Shown: positions 34,859-44,159 of the stretch, in pieces
Numbering within the stretch: the stretch's first letter is position 1
Layout: every line of letters begins with the position of its first letter
Source: Amycolatopsis pittospori
GTDB lineage: Bacteria > Actinomycetota > Actinomycetes > Mycobacteriales > Pseudonocardiaceae
Direction: 5' to 3'
NCBI RefSeq assembly: GCF_013870525.1
Contig: NZ_JACBXD010000023.1
Location: 41,095-105,094 of the forward strand
DNA: 64,000 nucleotides
Made by a program: the position numbers and the translations under genes
Notes under the pieces: model-generated
Told to the model about the DNA's origin: nothing
Database searches by the model: none
Seen by the model: only the letters and a program-made list of their open reading frames with translations

Positions 34859-36154
34859 CTAGGCGGACTTCTCGCCGCGCTCGCTGCTGCGACGACGTGA
34901 CGGCTGACGCGCCACGATCGTCGGGTTCACGTTCTCGCGGACGGTCTGCTCGGTGATGACGACCTTCGCGACGTCGTCGCGGCTGGGGATGTCGTACATG
35001 ACCGGCTGCAGGACCTCTTCCATGATCGCGCGCAGGCCACGGGCGCCGGTGCCGCGGAGCACGGCCTGGTCGGCGATGGCCTCGAGCGCGGTCTTGGTGA
35101 ACTCCAGCTCGACGTTGTCCATCTCGAAGAGCTTCTTGTACTGCTTCACCAGCGCGTTGCGCGGCGTGGTCAGGATGCTGACCAGCGACTCCTTGTCCAG
35201 GTGGGTCACCGTCGCCACGACCGGGAGCCGGCCGATGAACTCCGGGATCAACCCGAACTTGATCAGGTCCTCGGGCATGGTGTCGGTGAAGACGTCGCTC
35301 TCGTCGATCTCGGCCTTCGTGCGGATCTCCGCACCGAAACCGAGGCCGCGCTTGCCGACCCGCTCGTTGATGATCTTCTCCAGCCCGGCGAACGCGCCGG
35401 CCACGATGAACAGCACGTTCGTCGTGTCGATCTGGATGAACTCCTGATGCGGATGCTTGCGCCCGCCCTGCGGCGGGACCGAGGCGGTGGTGCCTTCGAG
35501 GATCTTCAGCAGCGCCTGCTGCACACCCTCGCCGGACACGTCGCGGGTGATCGACGGGTTCTCCGACTTCCGGGCGATCTTGTCGACCTCGTCGATGTAG
35601 ATGATGCCCGTCTCGGCGCGCTTGACGTCGTAATCCGCCGCCTGGATCAGCTTGAGCAGGATGTTCTCGACGTCCTCGCCCACGTACCCGGCCTCGGTGA
35701 GCGCCGTGGCGTCCGCGATGGCGAACGGGACGTTCAGCATCTTCGCCAGGGTCTGGGCCAGGTAGGTCTTGCCGCAGCCCGTCGGCCCGAGCATCAGGAT
35801 GTTGGACTTCGCCAGTTCGACGGTCTCGTCCTTGGAATCCTTGGGCCCGGCCTTGTCGTCGGACTGCACACGCTTGTAGTGGTTGTACACCGCCACGGCC
35901 AGCGATCGCTTCGCGTCGTCCTGGCCGATGATGTACTGCTCGAGGAACTCGTGGATCTCGGCGGGCTTGGGCAGCTCGTCGAGCTTGACCTCGCCGGCCT
36001 CCGCCAGTTCTTCCTCGATGATCTCATTGCAGAGGTCGATGCACTCATCGCAGATGTAGACCCCGGGGCCGGCAATGAGCTTCTTCACCTGCTTTTGGCT
36101 CTTGCCGCAGAAAGAGCATTTCAGCAGGTCGCCGCCGTCACCGATCCGTGCCAT
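34859..36154 (-). CDS. clpX: ATP-dependent Clp protease ATP-binding subunit ClpX
   Basis: This is the AAA+ unfoldase that feeds proteins to ClpP. The 431-residue protein has the zinc-binding domain (C13, C16, C35, C38), Walker A GPTGCGKT at 123-130, Walker [12 protein letters not shown], an IGF-equivalent loop near KRGLGFG that docks on ClpP, and the pore loop GYVGEDV. The ATG at 36154 is fixed by the conserved [17 protein letters not shown] start; the open frame upstream is not part of the gene. It is separated from clpP2 by 233 bases and a terminator, so it has its own promoter. Confidence 0.97.
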   Translation of the reverse strand: MARIGDGGDLLKCSFCGKSQKQVKKLIAGPGVYICDECIDLCNEIIEEELAEAGEVKLDELPKPAEIHEFLEQYIIGQDDAKRSLAVAVYNHYKRVQSDDKAGPKDSKDETVELAKSNILMLGPTGCGKTYLAQTLAKMLNVPFAIADATALTEAGYVGEDVENILLKLIQAADYDVKRAETGIIYIDEVDKIARKSENPSITRDVSGEGVQQALLKILEGTTASVPPQGGRKHPHQEFIQIDTTNVLFIVAGAFAGLEKIINERVGKRGLGFGAEIRTKAEIDESDVFTDTMPEDLIKFGLIPEFIGRLPVVATVTHLDKESLVSILTTPRNALVKQYKKLFEMDNVELEFTKTALEAIADQAVLRGTGARGLRAIMEEVLQPVMYDIPSRDDVAKVVITEQTVRENVNPTIVARQPSRRRSSERGEKSA

Positions 36155-36344
36155 GGCCGTTGACCTCGTCCCCTCCGGCGCCTTCTTTGCGCCTGCACTG
36201 TCGCGCCTGACTGTCGTACCGCCCCAGTCACGGATGACCTCTCGGAGCCTCACACACTGCCACTGACGGTACCCGCCCGATGCCGTCGGTGGGAGAACCA
36301 ACGTCACATCTGAGCACGCCAGAAGCTGACCATAGACCAGGGTT

Positions 36345-36375
36345 CCGGTGCGTGTCGTCTCCCGACACGCACCGG
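36345..36375. terminator. Terminator after clpP1-clpP2
   Basis: There are 13-bp perfect arms at 36345-36357 and 36363-36375 with a 5-base loop, starting 12 bases after the clpP2 stop. It separates the clpP operon from clpX. Confidence 0.82.
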
Positions 36376-36387
36376 TCCCGGCCAGGA

Positions 36388-37059
36388 TCAGCTGTTCGAC
36401 GCCTTGCGGTACTCGAGGACCTCGTCGACGATCCCGTACGTCTTGGCCTCGTCGGCCGTCAGGATCTTGTCGCGTTCGATGTCCTTCTTGACCTCGTCCG
36501 CGTCCTTGTTCGTGTGCTTCGCCAGGATGACCTCCATCTGGCGGCGCACGCGCTGGATCTCGTTGGCCTGGATCTCCAGGTCCGACACCTGGCCGTAGGT
36601 GCCCTCGGTGGCGGGCTGGTGGATCAGCACCCGCGAGTTCGGCAGCGAGTAGCGCTTGCCGGGGGTACCGGCGGCCAGCAGCACCGCGGCGGCCGAGGCG
36701 GCCTGGCCGATGCACATGGTCACGATGTCCGGGCGGACGTACTGCATGGTGTCGTAGATCGCCATCAGCGCGGTGAAGGAGCCACCGGGCGAGTTGATGA
36801 GGATCGTGATGTCGCGGTCCGGGTCCTCGTGCTCGAGGTGCAGCAGCTGGACCATCACGTCGTTCGCCGACGCGTCGTCGATCTGCACGCCGAGCATGAT
36901 CTGGCGCTCTTCGTAGAGCTTGTTGTACGGGTTCGACTCCTTGATGCCGTAGCTCGTGCGCTCGACATAGGAGGGCAGGACGTACCGCGACTGCGGCAGC
37001 TGGAGCCGCGACTGCATCCCCGGCGCCTGCGACCCGATCGGAAGCTGGAAGTTGCTCAT
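36388..37059 (-). CDS. clpP2: ATP-dependent Clp protease proteolytic subunit (ClpP2)
   Basis: This is the second proteolytic subunit of the mixed ClpP1P2 barrel of actinobacteria. The 223-residue protein has the serine protease triad: S122 in [13 protein letters not shown]147 in RVLIHQP, and an aspartate after KILTADEAK. The longer N-terminus ([16 protein letters not shown]) is typical of ClpP2, the subunit that contacts ClpX. The ATG at 37059 has AGGAGA upstream. It lies 26 bases after clpP1 in one operon. Confidence 0.95.
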   Translation of the reverse strand: MSNFQLPIGSQAPGMQSRLQLPQSRYVLPSYVERTSYGIKESNPYNKLYEERQIMLGVQIDDASANDVMVQLLHLEHEDPDRDITILINSPGGSFTALMAIYDTMQYVRPDIVTMCIGQAASAAAVLLAAGTPGKRYSLPNSRVLIHQPATEGTYGQVSDLEIQANEIQRVRRQMEVILAKHTNKDADEVKKDIERDKILTADEAKTYGIVDEVLEYRKASNS

Positions 37060-37085
37060 TGAAATTCTCCTGTGTTCCGGCGCGA

Positions 37086-37688
37086 TCAGCTGGTGGGGAG
37101 CGGGTTCTCGCGCGTCAGGACCTGATCGACGAAGCCGTAGTCCTTCGCCTCCTGCGCGGTGAACCAGCGGTCGCGGTCGCCGTCCTTGACGATCTGCTCG
37201 ACCGTCTGACCGGTCTGCTCGGCCGTGATCTTGGCCAGCTCCTGCTTCCACTTGCCGAACACCTCGGCCTGGATCGCGATGTCGGAGGCGGTGCCCCCGA
37301 CGCCGGCGGAGGGCTGGTGCATGAGGATGCGCGCGTGCTGAAGGGCGTACCGCTTGCCGGGCGTGCCGGAAGAGAGCAGGAACTGCCCCATCGACGCGGC
37401 CAGGCCCATCGCGTAGGTCGCGACGTCCGGGCGGATGAGCTGCATCGTGTCGTAGATCGCGAAACCCGCGGTGACCGAGCCACCGGGCGAGTTGATGTAG
37501 AAGCGGATGTCCGACTCGGAGTCGTCTGCGTCGAGCAGCAACAACTGGGCGGTGATCCGGTTCGCGACCTCGTCGTTGACCTCGGAGCCGAGGACGACGA
37601 TGCGTTCCTGGAGCAACCGCTCGAAGACCGAGTCGGTGAGGTTGAGCCCTGCGGTGCCGGACCGCGCCTCGGGCGTGTGCTGCGTCAC
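37086..37688 (-). CDS. clpP1: ATP-dependent Clp protease proteolytic subunit (ClpP1)
   Basis: This is the first ClpP subunit. From the GTG at 37688 the protein has 200 residues, with S99 in [12 protein letters not shown]124 in ILMHQPSAG and [15 protein letters not shown] at the N-terminus. A start 52 codons further upstream would add a very basic, low-complexity leader ([10 protein letters not shown]) that clashes with the family, so the shorter form with AGGCAGG upstream is preferred. It is co-transcribed with clpP2. No ClgR-like operator was recognised upstream, but a tandem 18-bp repeat is present at 37758-37792. Confidence 0.94.
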   Translation of the reverse strand: MTQHTPEARSGTAGLNLTDSVFERLLQERIVVLGSEVNDEVANRITAQLLLLDADDSESDIRFYINSPGGSVTAGFAIYDTMQLIRPDVATYAMGLAASMGQFLLSSGTPGKRYALQHARILMHQPSAGVGGTASDIAIQAEVFGKWKQELAKITAEQTGQTVEQIVKDGDRDRWFTAQEAKDYGFVDQVLTRENPLPTS

Positions 37689-37757
37689 GTCTGCCTGCCT
37701 TTTCCGCCGACGGCGGCGGGGCCGTGCCTTTCGGCCGCCGCCGTTATTTCCAAATGC

Positions 37758-37792
37758 TGCGTGTCCAGATGCTGTTGCGTGTCCAGATGCTG
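37758..37792. repeat. Tandem direct repeat upstream of clpP1
   Basis: The 17-mer TGCGTGTCCAGATGCTG occurs at 37758-37774 and again exactly at 37776-37792 (period 18), 70-100 bases before the clpP1 start. It could be a paired protein-binding site or a slippage duplication. Confidence 0.6.
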
Positions 37793-37814
37793 AAGATCTT
37801 GCAACCGACCCTAA

Positions 37815-37856
37815 CGAACTTGGGCGGTGCAGAATGCCTGACACCGCCCAAGTTCG
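37815..37856. terminator. tig terminator
   Basis: There are 15-bp perfect arms at 37815-37829 and 37842-37856 with a 12-base loop, 42 bases after the tig stop on the minus strand. It separates tig from clpP1. Confidence 0.75.
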
Positions 37857-37897
37857 CTTACAGCTTTACGGTCCTTTTCACGCGGACCGCGTATTCC

Positions 37898-39268
37898 CTA
37901 CTCGGCCGCAGTCTTCACGGGCTCGTCGGTGACCTGCGTCTCCTCGGCTGCGGGGCCGAAGAGCTCGTCGAGGTCGACCGCGGTGCCGGAGGCGTCGGTC
38001 ACGGTGGTCCGGCGGACCACCGAGGCCAGCGCCTTGCCGCGGCGGACGTCGGCGTAGATCGCGGTCAGCTGACCGGACTGCTGCGCCCGCTGGACGTACT
38101 CGTCCGGGCTCACGCCGAAGCGCTGGGCCTGGTAGATGATCCGCTCGGTGAGCTCGCCGTCGTTGACCGACGTCTGCTCGGCGTCGGCGATGCTGTCCAG
38201 CAGCAGCTGCGTGCGGACGGCCTTCTCCGACTCCTCGCGCACCTCGGTGTCGAACTCCTCGACGGTGCGGCCTTCGGCCTCGAGGGCCTTGGCGAACTGG
38301 GCCTCGTCGTGGTCGAACGGGTGGATCGCGTCGTGCTTGCGGTTCTCGATCTCGGCTTCGAGGACCTTCTCCGGGATCGCGACCTCGGTGCGCTCGAGGA
38401 GCTCCTCGAGGACCTTGTCCCGGGCCTGGACGCCCTGCTGCATCTTCTTGACGCGGCCGAGGCGCTCGCGAAGGTCGCCCTTCAGCTCGTCGATCGTGTC
38501 GAACTCGCTCGCCATCTGGGCGAACTCGTCGTCCGCCTCGGGCAGCTCGCGCTGCTTGATGGTCTGCACGGTGACGGTGACCTCGGCGTCCTTGCCGGCG
38601 TGCTCGCCGGCGACCAGCTTCGTGGTGAAGCTCTTGGTCTCGCCCGCGTTCGCGCCGATGATCGCCTCGTCGATGCCGTCGACGAGCTGGCCGGAGCCGA
38701 TCTCGTAGGACAGGCCGGTGGTCGAAGCCTCTTCGACTTCCTGACCGTCGACGGTGGCCGCGAGGTCGATCGACACGAAGTCGCCGTTCTCGGCCGCGCG
38801 CTCGACGCCGGTCAGGGTGCCGAAGCGGGCACGCAGCTCGTCCAGCTGCTCGTCGACCTCGGCGTCGGTGAGCTCGACGTCGTCGACGCTGACCGCGAAG
38901 CCTTCGAGGTCGGGCAGCGAGATCTCCGGGCGCACGTCGACCTCGGCGGTGAACTCGAGCACCTCACGGTCCTCGAGCTTGGTCACCTCGAACTCGGGCT
39001 GGCCCAGCGTGCGGACCTCGCCCGCGCGCACGGCTTCCATGTACTTGGCCGGGATGACCTCGTTGACGACCTCGTCGAGCACCGGGGCCCGCCCGATCCG
39101 GCTTTCCAGCACGCGAGCCGGCGCCTTGCCCGGACGGAAGCCGGGGATGCGCACCTGCTGGGCGATCTTGCGGTAGGCGCGGTCGAAGTTCGGCTTGAGC
39201 TCGTCGAACGGCACCTCGACATTGATCTTGACTCGCGTCGGGCTGAGCTGCTCGACGGTGCTCTTCAA
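37898..39268 (-). CDS. tig: Trigger factor
   Basis: This is the ribosome-bound chaperone and prolyl isomerase. The 456-residue protein has the ribosome-binding signature GFRPGKAP at about 44-51, a PPIase domain at about 150-235 (ENGDFVSIDLAATVDG, GSGQLVDGIDEAIIG) and the C-terminal chaperone arms, with an acidic tail common in actinobacteria. It starts at TTG, fixed by a strong AGGAG 7 bases upstream and by the conserved MKSTVEQLSP start. The 398 bases upstream (39269-39666) hold its own promoter region and that of the divergent desaturase; no gene or tRNA is seen there. Confidence 0.97.
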   Translation of the reverse strand: MKSTVEQLSPTRVKINVEVPFDELKPNFDRAYRKIAQQVRIPGFRPGKAPARVLESRIGRAPVLDEVVNEVIPAKYMEAVRAGEVRTLGQPEFEVTKLEDREVLEFTAEVDVRPEISLPDLEGFAVSVDDVELTDAEVDEQLDELRARFGTLTGVERAAENGDFVSIDLAATVDGQEVEEASTTGLSYEIGSGQLVDGIDEAIIGANAGETKSFTTKLVAGEHAGKDAEVTVTVQTIKQRELPEADDEFAQMASEFDTIDELKGDLRERLGRVKKMQQGVQARDKVLEELLERTEVAIPEKVLEAEIENRKHDAIHPFDHDEAQFAKALEAEGRTVEEFDTEVREESEKAVRTQLLLDSIADAEQTSVNDGELTERIIYQAQRFGVSPDEYVQRAQQSGQLTAIYADVRRGKALASVVRRTTVTDASGTAVDLDELFGPAAEETQVTDEPVKTAAE

Positions 39269-39594
39269 CGTATTCTCCTCGAGCGGTAAACGGTGTGATT
39301 GAGCATCCGCACGTCTTCGACGGCGGATGTGCCCTGGTCACCTTGCAGACCGGGCCGACCGAGTCTAGGCCCCGCGACTGTCCGGCCCGGGTCCGGGGCC
39401 ATCCGAGCGCCCTCGCGGCCGCCTCGTCGCCTGATCACAGCTTTCAGGCGGCGTCCGGCGAACAGGACGCGGACCACCCGATCGGACCAGTTTTCGGTTC
39501 TTCTCTGTTACGAACCGGCCCATTCCTGGACACGGATGCGGGCCACGCTCCACCATCGGGCGCCGTGAAGGGCCATTTCGGCAGGTAGTTGAAG

Positions 39595-39623
39595 TTTACA
39601 AACCAGTACTAGTTGTCTACGGT
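39595..39623 (+). promoter_or_regulatory. Putative promoter of the desaturase fusion gene, within a 398-base gene-free region
   Basis: TTTACA at 39595-39600 and TACGGT at 39618-39623 are 17 bp apart, 44 bases before the ATG. The surrounding sequence is clearly AT-richer than the rest of the window. The remainder of the gene-free stretch 39269-39666 shows no coding or structured RNA signal. Confidence 0.45.
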
Positions 39624-39666
39624 GTGACAGCTTGTCCCGGTAGCCATCGACCGAGGGGACCGATCG

Positions 39667-41757
39667 ATGACCGTCGCCGCTACCCGGTCCGAGAACTCGG
39701 GGGACCCGGGGGCAGTAACCGAGGAAAGAACGAGACGGGGTGTTCCCAACCCCCGGATCCCGCTTCCGCCGGTCTCGGTGCCGACCGTGCTGCTGTTCAT
39801 CGGCGGGGCCATGGTCTGGGCGGGCGCCACCTGGCTGGTGCTCAACGACGCCGCCTCGCCGTGGGTGACCATCCCGCTGCACGCGCTGGTCACCTTCACG
39901 ATGTTCACCGTGCTGCACGAGTCGACGCACCACGCGGCCGGACGGCTCACCTGGGTCAACGAACTGCTCGGCAGGCTCGCGATGCCGTTCGTGGCGAGCT
40001 ACGGCTCCTTTCCCCTGGTGCGCTACATCCATCTGGAGCACCACCGCAACACCAACGAGGACGCGCACACCGATCCGGACGCGTGGACCGCGCACGGCCC
40101 CTGGTGGCAACTGCCGCTGCGGTGGCTGACGATCGACTTCTGGTACTCCCGTTTCTACGTCGCGCGACAGCGCACGCGGCCGCCGTCGGAGCGGATCGAG
40201 ACCGCGGCCGTCGTCGCCTTGAGCCTCGCCGCGTTCGCCTGGCTGACCGCGACCGGCCACGGCTGGGAACTCCTGATGGTCTACCTGATCCCGCAGCGCG
40301 TCGGGCTGGCCGTACTGGCCTGGTGGTTCGACTGGCTCCCCCATCACGACCTCGGCGCGCAGCGGCAGAACCGGTTCGGCGCCACCCGCGTCCGCGTCGG
40401 CCTGGAATGGCTGATGACGCCGATCATGCTGTGCCAGAACTATCACCTGGTGCACCATCTCCACCCGGCGATCCCGTTCTACCGGTACCTGCGCGCGTGG
40501 AACGACAACCGCGACGCCTATCTCGCCAGGGACGTCCCGATCGCCACGGCGTGGGGCCGCGAACTGACGTCGTCGGAGTACCGCGAATGGCGTCAGCTGA
40601 CCGGATCGTTCGACGAGGAGCCCCCACTCCCCCGGCAACCGCGTGAGCCGAGCCGCTTCCACTCGCTGCGGGTCGCCGAAGTCCGACCGCTGTGCGAAGG
40701 CGCCGTCACGGTGACCTTCGACGTGCCCGAGCGACTGCGCGAGACCTTCGGCTTCACGCCGGGCCAGCACATCGTGATTCGCGCCGAAGTCGACGGGGAA
40801 GAAGTGCGGCGGGCGTACTCGATCTGCTCGACGCCGGACTCCGGGGAGCTGCGGATCGCGATCAAGCACCAGCTCGGTGGCGCGTTCTCCACCTTCGCCA
40901 CTACGGAACTGGCGGCGGGAGACGTACTTGAGGTACTGCCCCCTGACGGCGTGTTCACGCTAACCCCCGAACCGGGCCGCTCCGGCCGGTACGTCGCGCT
41001 CGCCGCGGGCAGCGGGATCACGCCGATCCTGTCGATCCTGACCGCGACGCTGCTGAACGAGCCGAACAGCAAGGCGACCTTGCTGTACATCAACACCTCC
41101 GGCGCCGGAACGATGTTCGCCGCCGAACTCGGCGCCCTCGCCGCGCGACTGGCCGGACGGCTGCACGTCGTGCACTACCGCACCGACGAACGCGACCCCG
41201 ACCTGCGCACGCCGCGGATCGAAAAGCCGTTCGACACCGTCGGCGAGGCACTGGCGATCTCGCACGAGCGCTACCAGCGCGGCCGTCTCGACGGCACCCG
41301 CCTGCGCGCGCTGCTGCAGGCGCGGCTGCATCCGGCGAAGGTCGACGACTGGTTCCTGTGCGGCCCGCGCGACCTGGTCGACATGGCCCGCCGGACCCTC
41401 GCCGACAAGGACGTCCCGGACGAGAACGTCCACTTCGAGCTCTTCCAGGGCGCGCTTCCCGTGCGGCCGTCACGGCACCCGGGTCCGGTGCTGACCGTGA
41501 CCGCCGGCGGCAAGACCGCCGAAATCCCCGCGACGGTCGGCGAAACCGTGCTCAGCGCCGCGCTGCGACACGGCGTCGACGCGCCCTACGCGTGTGTCGG
41601 CGGAGCCTGCGGGACCTGCCGCGCGACGGTGGTGCGCGGCAGCGCGCGGATGGACGTGCACTACGCGCTCGGGGACGACGAGATCGCCGCCGGCCGGATC
41701 CTGACCTGCCGGGCCGTGGCGACCTCGCCCGAACTGACCGTGGACTACGACCGCTGA
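39667..41757 (+). CDS. Fatty acid desaturase fused to ferredoxin reductase and 2Fe-2S ferredoxin
   Basis: This is a 696-residue self-contained redox enzyme. Residues about 35-300 are a membrane di-iron desaturase/hydroxylase with histidine boxes HESTHH (84-89), HLEHH (122-126) and HLVHH (260-264) and several membrane helices. Residues about 335-590 are a PaaE-type reductase (FTPGQHIVIRA, RRAYSICSTPD for FAD, and ALAAGSGITPILS for NAD(P)H). The end is a plant-type ferredoxin with C643, C648, C651 and C681. Electrons thus pass from NAD(P)H to FAD, Fe-S and the di-iron site in one chain. The substrate may be a fatty acid or a carotenoid. Three-component fusions of this order are uncommon. Confidence 0.92.
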   Translation: MTVAATRSENSGDPGAVTEERTRRGVPNPRIPLPPVSVPTVLLFIGGAMVWAGATWLVLNDAASPWVTIPLHALVTFTMFTVLHESTHHAAGRLTWVNELLGRLAMPFVASYGSFPLVRYIHLEHHRNTNEDAHTDPDAWTAHGPWWQLPLRWLTIDFWYSRFYVARQRTRPPSERIETAAVVALSLAAFAWLTATGHGWELLMVYLIPQRVGLAVLAWWFDWLPHHDLGAQRQNRFGATRVRVGLEWLMTPIMLCQNYHLVHHLHPAIPFYRYLRAWNDNRDAYLARDVPIATAWGRELTSSEYREWRQLTGSFDEEPPLPRQPREPSRFHSLRVAEVRPLCEGAVTVTFDVPERLRETFGFTPGQHIVIRAEVDGEEVRRAYSICSTPDSGELRIAIKHQLGGAFSTFATTELAAGDVLEVLPPDGVFTLTPEPGRSGRYVALAAGSGITPILSILTATLLNEPNSKATLLYINTSGAGTMFAAELGALAARLAGRLHVVHYRTDERDPDLRTPRIEKPFDTVGEALAISHERYQRGRLDGTRLRALLQARLHPAKVDDWFLCGPRDLVDMARRTLADKDVPDENVHFELFQGALPVRPSRHPGPVLTVTAGGKTAEIPATVGETVLSAALRHGVDAPYACVGGACGTCRATVVRGSARMDVHYALGDDEIAAGRILTCRAVATSPELTVDYDR

Positions 41758-41781
41758 GGCTCTCCCGAGGACGCCGCCTCA

Positions 41782-41947
41782 CGTGATCAACCGGACGGCA
41801 CCCGTGATCGCACGGACGTCATGCGTGATTGCACGGACGGCAAGCGTGATCAGACGGACGGCACCGTGACGTCCCTCTGATCACGCGTGACGTCCGGCTG
41901 ATCACGCGTGACGTCCCTCTGATCACGAGTGACGTCCGGTCTGTCAC
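41782..41947. repeat. Eight-unit, 21-bp-period array with central inversion
   Basis: Eight units of 20-21 bp start at 41782, 41803, 41824, 41845, 41865, 41886, 41907 and 41928. The first four read like CGTGATCAGACGGACGGCAC and the last four like CGTGACGTCCCTCTGATCAC, the reverse complement. Units 5 and 7 are identical. Several units are themselves bounded by CGTGA and TCACG. The whole can fold as one hairpin of about 80 bp. It fills the gap between convergent genes and reaches into the stop codon of the minus-strand one. Confidence 0.85.
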
Positions 41948-42459
41948 TGGCCGGGTGGGGTCCCGCCGTTCTGGGGTGGGCCTTGGCCCTCGCCGGTCGA
42001 TTCCCGCACCGACTGCGCGGTCGCGGTGGTGCCGGAGGTCGTCGCGACGACGGTGACCGTTTCCCCGGTCGTCACGCCGTTCACCACCGACGGGTCGATC
42101 GTGTAGACCTTGCTGTACCCGTCGTCGCTCACGGCGGTCAAGGACGTCGCGCTCATTTCGGTCACCTTCCCGGTCTGCGTGAGTCGTGTGGTGTAGCCGC
42201 CTTTCCCGTCCGAGACGACGTACTCGCCGTGCAAGGCGGGCGAACCGGGAGCGCCGCCCGTACCCGCCCCGCCACCCGGAGCGGCGGAAGCGGTGTCGGC
42301 GTCGGCGGAGGAACCGGCCGCCCAGATCGCCGCGCCACCGCCGACGGCGAGTACGGCCGCGGCGGCACCGGCGGTGACGGCCTTCCGTTTGCCCCCGCGG
42401 GCGGTCTTCTCCGGCGCCGGGGCGCCCCAGTCCGAAGTGGACGGTGAGTTCTCGTTCAT
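41944..42459 (-). CDS. Membrane-anchored DUF5666-like protein
   Basis: This is a 171-residue protein with a cytoplasmic N-terminus, one membrane helix (about 26-47, AVTAGAAAAVLAVGGGAAIWA) and an outside domain. A Gly/Ala/Pro linker is followed by a small beta-rich domain (TGKVTEMSATSLTAVSDDG, VVNGVTTGETVTVVATTSG) like DUF5666, and a Gly/Pro tail. Function is unknown. It is divergent from the histidine kinase gene, and proteins of this type often accompany such sensor systems, so it may act in the same envelope response. Confidence 0.72.
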   Translation of the reverse strand: MNENSPSTSDWGAPAPEKTARGGKRKAVTAGAAAAVLAVGGGAAIWAAGSSADADTASAAPGGGAGTGGAPGSPALHGEYVVSDGKGGYTTRLTQTGKVTEMSATSLTAVSDDGYSKVYTIDPSVVNGVTTGETVTVVATTSGTTATAQSVRESTGEGQGPPQNGGTPPGQ

Positions 42460-42616
42460 GGTCTCCAGCTCCTGTGGTTCGTCGTTGACACCACCGTCCG
42501 CACCGCGGCTGTGCCGGACCTGTGCCCGCCGTCAGACCTTTCTGTGACCCACGCGCACAGCGGGCTCACAGGCGGGACACAACGCGCGCATACGACCGCG
42601 GCGCACGCTCGACGTC

Positions 42617-44155
42617 ATGGCATCCGGTTCGGTCCCGACCACCGGCCCGCGCCGGTGGACCCGGCCCGGGCGGCTTTCCCTGCGCACCAGGCTCACCGGG
42701 TCGATGGTGCTGTTGCTCACCTTCGTCTGCCTGGTGATCGGCGTCGCCAGCGAGATCGCGCTGCGATCGTTCCTCATCGACCAGATCGACGGCCAGCTCT
42801 CCGCCGCGTCGGCGCGCGCCCACGACTACGCGAACCGGCCGCCGGACGACCAGCACGGCCCGGGCCCCAATCCGCTCAACGCCCCGGGCCAGGCGTCGGG
42901 AACGCTGAGCGTGCGGTTCACCGGCGACCGGGTGCTGTACGCCGGAGTCCTTTCGGTGCAAGGACTTCCCCAAGGTCTCTCCGCCGGCCAGGAGGCCGGG
43001 CTGCTGTCGCTGCCGGTCGACCGGCCGCCGATGACACTGTCGCTCGCCGGCCTCGGCGACTACCGGGTGCTGGCCGTCCAGCTCCCCGACGGCGTCGTCG
43101 TCACCGGACTTCCGCTGGAGCCGATGCAGGACACGCTGACGACGGTCGGGTGGATCCTGTTCGGGGTCGCGGCGGCGGGTGTCGCCGGCGCGGCGGTCCT
43201 CGGCGCGTTCGCGGTCCGCCGCACCCTGCGGCCGCTCGACCGGGTCGCGGCGACGGCGGGCCGGGTGTCGGCGATGCGGCTCGACCGCGGCCAGGTCGCG
43301 CTTTCGGTACGGGTGCCGGAGATCGACACCGATCCGCGCACCGAGGTCGGCCAGGTCGGCTCCGCGCTGAACCTCATGCTCGGGCATATCGCGCAGGCCC
43401 TGGAAGCGCGCCAAGCCAGCGAAACCCGCGTCCGCCGGTTCGTCGCGGACGCGAGCCACGAACTCCGCACCCCGCTCGCGGCGATCCGCGGGTACTCCGA
43501 ACTCGCCGCCCGCGGCAGCGCCCTCGTACCGCCGGAGGTCGCGCGTTCGCTGTCCCGCATCCAGTCCGAGGCCGCCCGGATGACGACCCTCGTCGAGGAT
43601 CTTCTCCTGCTCGCGCGGCTCGACGAGGGCAGGCCGCTCGAAGCGGGCGAAGCCGACCTCACCCGGCTGACCGCGGACGCCGTCGGCGACGCGCACGTCG
43701 CCGGACCCGGGCACCGCTGGGAACTCCGGCTTCCGGAGGGGCCATTGCTCGTCCGCGGCGACGTCCAGCGTCTGCACCAGGTGCTGTCGAATCTGCTGTC
43801 CAACGCGCGCACGCATACGCCGCCGGGTACCACCGTGGTCACCACGTTGAGCCGTTCGCAGGACGGGACCGCGGTGCTGACCGTCACGGACGACGGTCCC
43901 GGCATCGCGCCGGAACTCCTGCCGAGTGTCTTCGAACGCTTCGCGCGCGGAGACTCCTCGCGGTCGCGAAACGCGGGCAGCACCGGTCTCGGGATGGCGA
44001 TCGCGTCGGCGATCGTGGTGGCACACCACGGCACGATCGAGGTGCACAGCCGTCCCGGTCACACCGAGTTCGCCGTACATCTGCCGGTGATCGGATCCGC
44101 ACAGCGGGTACACAGCTTCGGCACAACCCCGCCCCAGGTCGGCACTCGACGCTGA
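42617..44155 (+). CDS. Two-component sensor histidine kinase (orphan)
   Basis: This is a 512-residue membrane kinase with a first helix at about 27-47, an extracytoplasmic sensor of about 130 residues, a second helix at about 181-200, a HAMP linker, a HisKA domain with H281 in DASHELRTPLAAIRGYSEL, and an HATPase domain (N-box LSNLLSNARTH, DDGPGIAPE, GSTGLGMAI). The partner response regulator, usually just upstream, is missing; only 157 bases separate this gene from the divergent DUF5666-like gene. It is followed 4 bases later by three glycosyltransferase genes, which it may control through an unlinked regulator. Confidence 0.92.
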   Translation: MASGSVPTTGPRRWTRPGRLSLRTRLTGSMVLLLTFVCLVIGVASEIALRSFLIDQIDGQLSAASARAHDYANRPPDDQHGPGPNPLNAPGQASGTLSVRFTGDRVLYAGVLSVQGLPQGLSAGQEAGLLSLPVDRPPMTLSLAGLGDYRVLAVQLPDGVVVTGLPLEPMQDTLTTVGWILFGVAAAGVAGAAVLGAFAVRRTLRPLDRVAATAGRVSAMRLDRGQVALSVRVPEIDTDPRTEVGQVGSALNLMLGHIAQALEARQASETRVRRFVADASHELRTPLAAIRGYSELAARGSALVPPEVARSLSRIQSEAARMTTLVEDLLLLARLDEGRPLEAGEADLTRLTADAVGDAHVAGPGHRWELRLPEGPLLVRGDVQRLHQVLSNLLSNARTHTPPGTTVVTTLSRSQDGTAVLTVTDDGPGIAPELLPSVFERFARGDSSRSRNAGSTGLGMAIASAIVVAHHGTIEVHSRPGHTEFAVHLPVIGSAQRVHSFGTTPPQVGTRR

Positions 44156-44159
44156 GGGC

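Noticed and set aside
36155..36715. N-terminal extension of clpX
   Set aside because: It reads through the clpP2 terminator and part of clpP2 and lacks similarity; the conserved start is at 36154.
37689..37844. Basic 52-residue leader on ClpP1
   Set aside because: Low-complexity Arg/Lys sequence not seen in ClpP1; a GTG with a ribosome-binding site lies at the family start.
39269..39666. tRNA gene upstream of tig
   Set aside because: tRNA genes often lie near tig, but no acceptor stem or T-loop pattern was found in the gap.
41782..41947. CRISPR array
   Set aside because: Units are contiguous and similar throughout, with no unique spacers, they invert in the middle, and no cas gene is present in the window.
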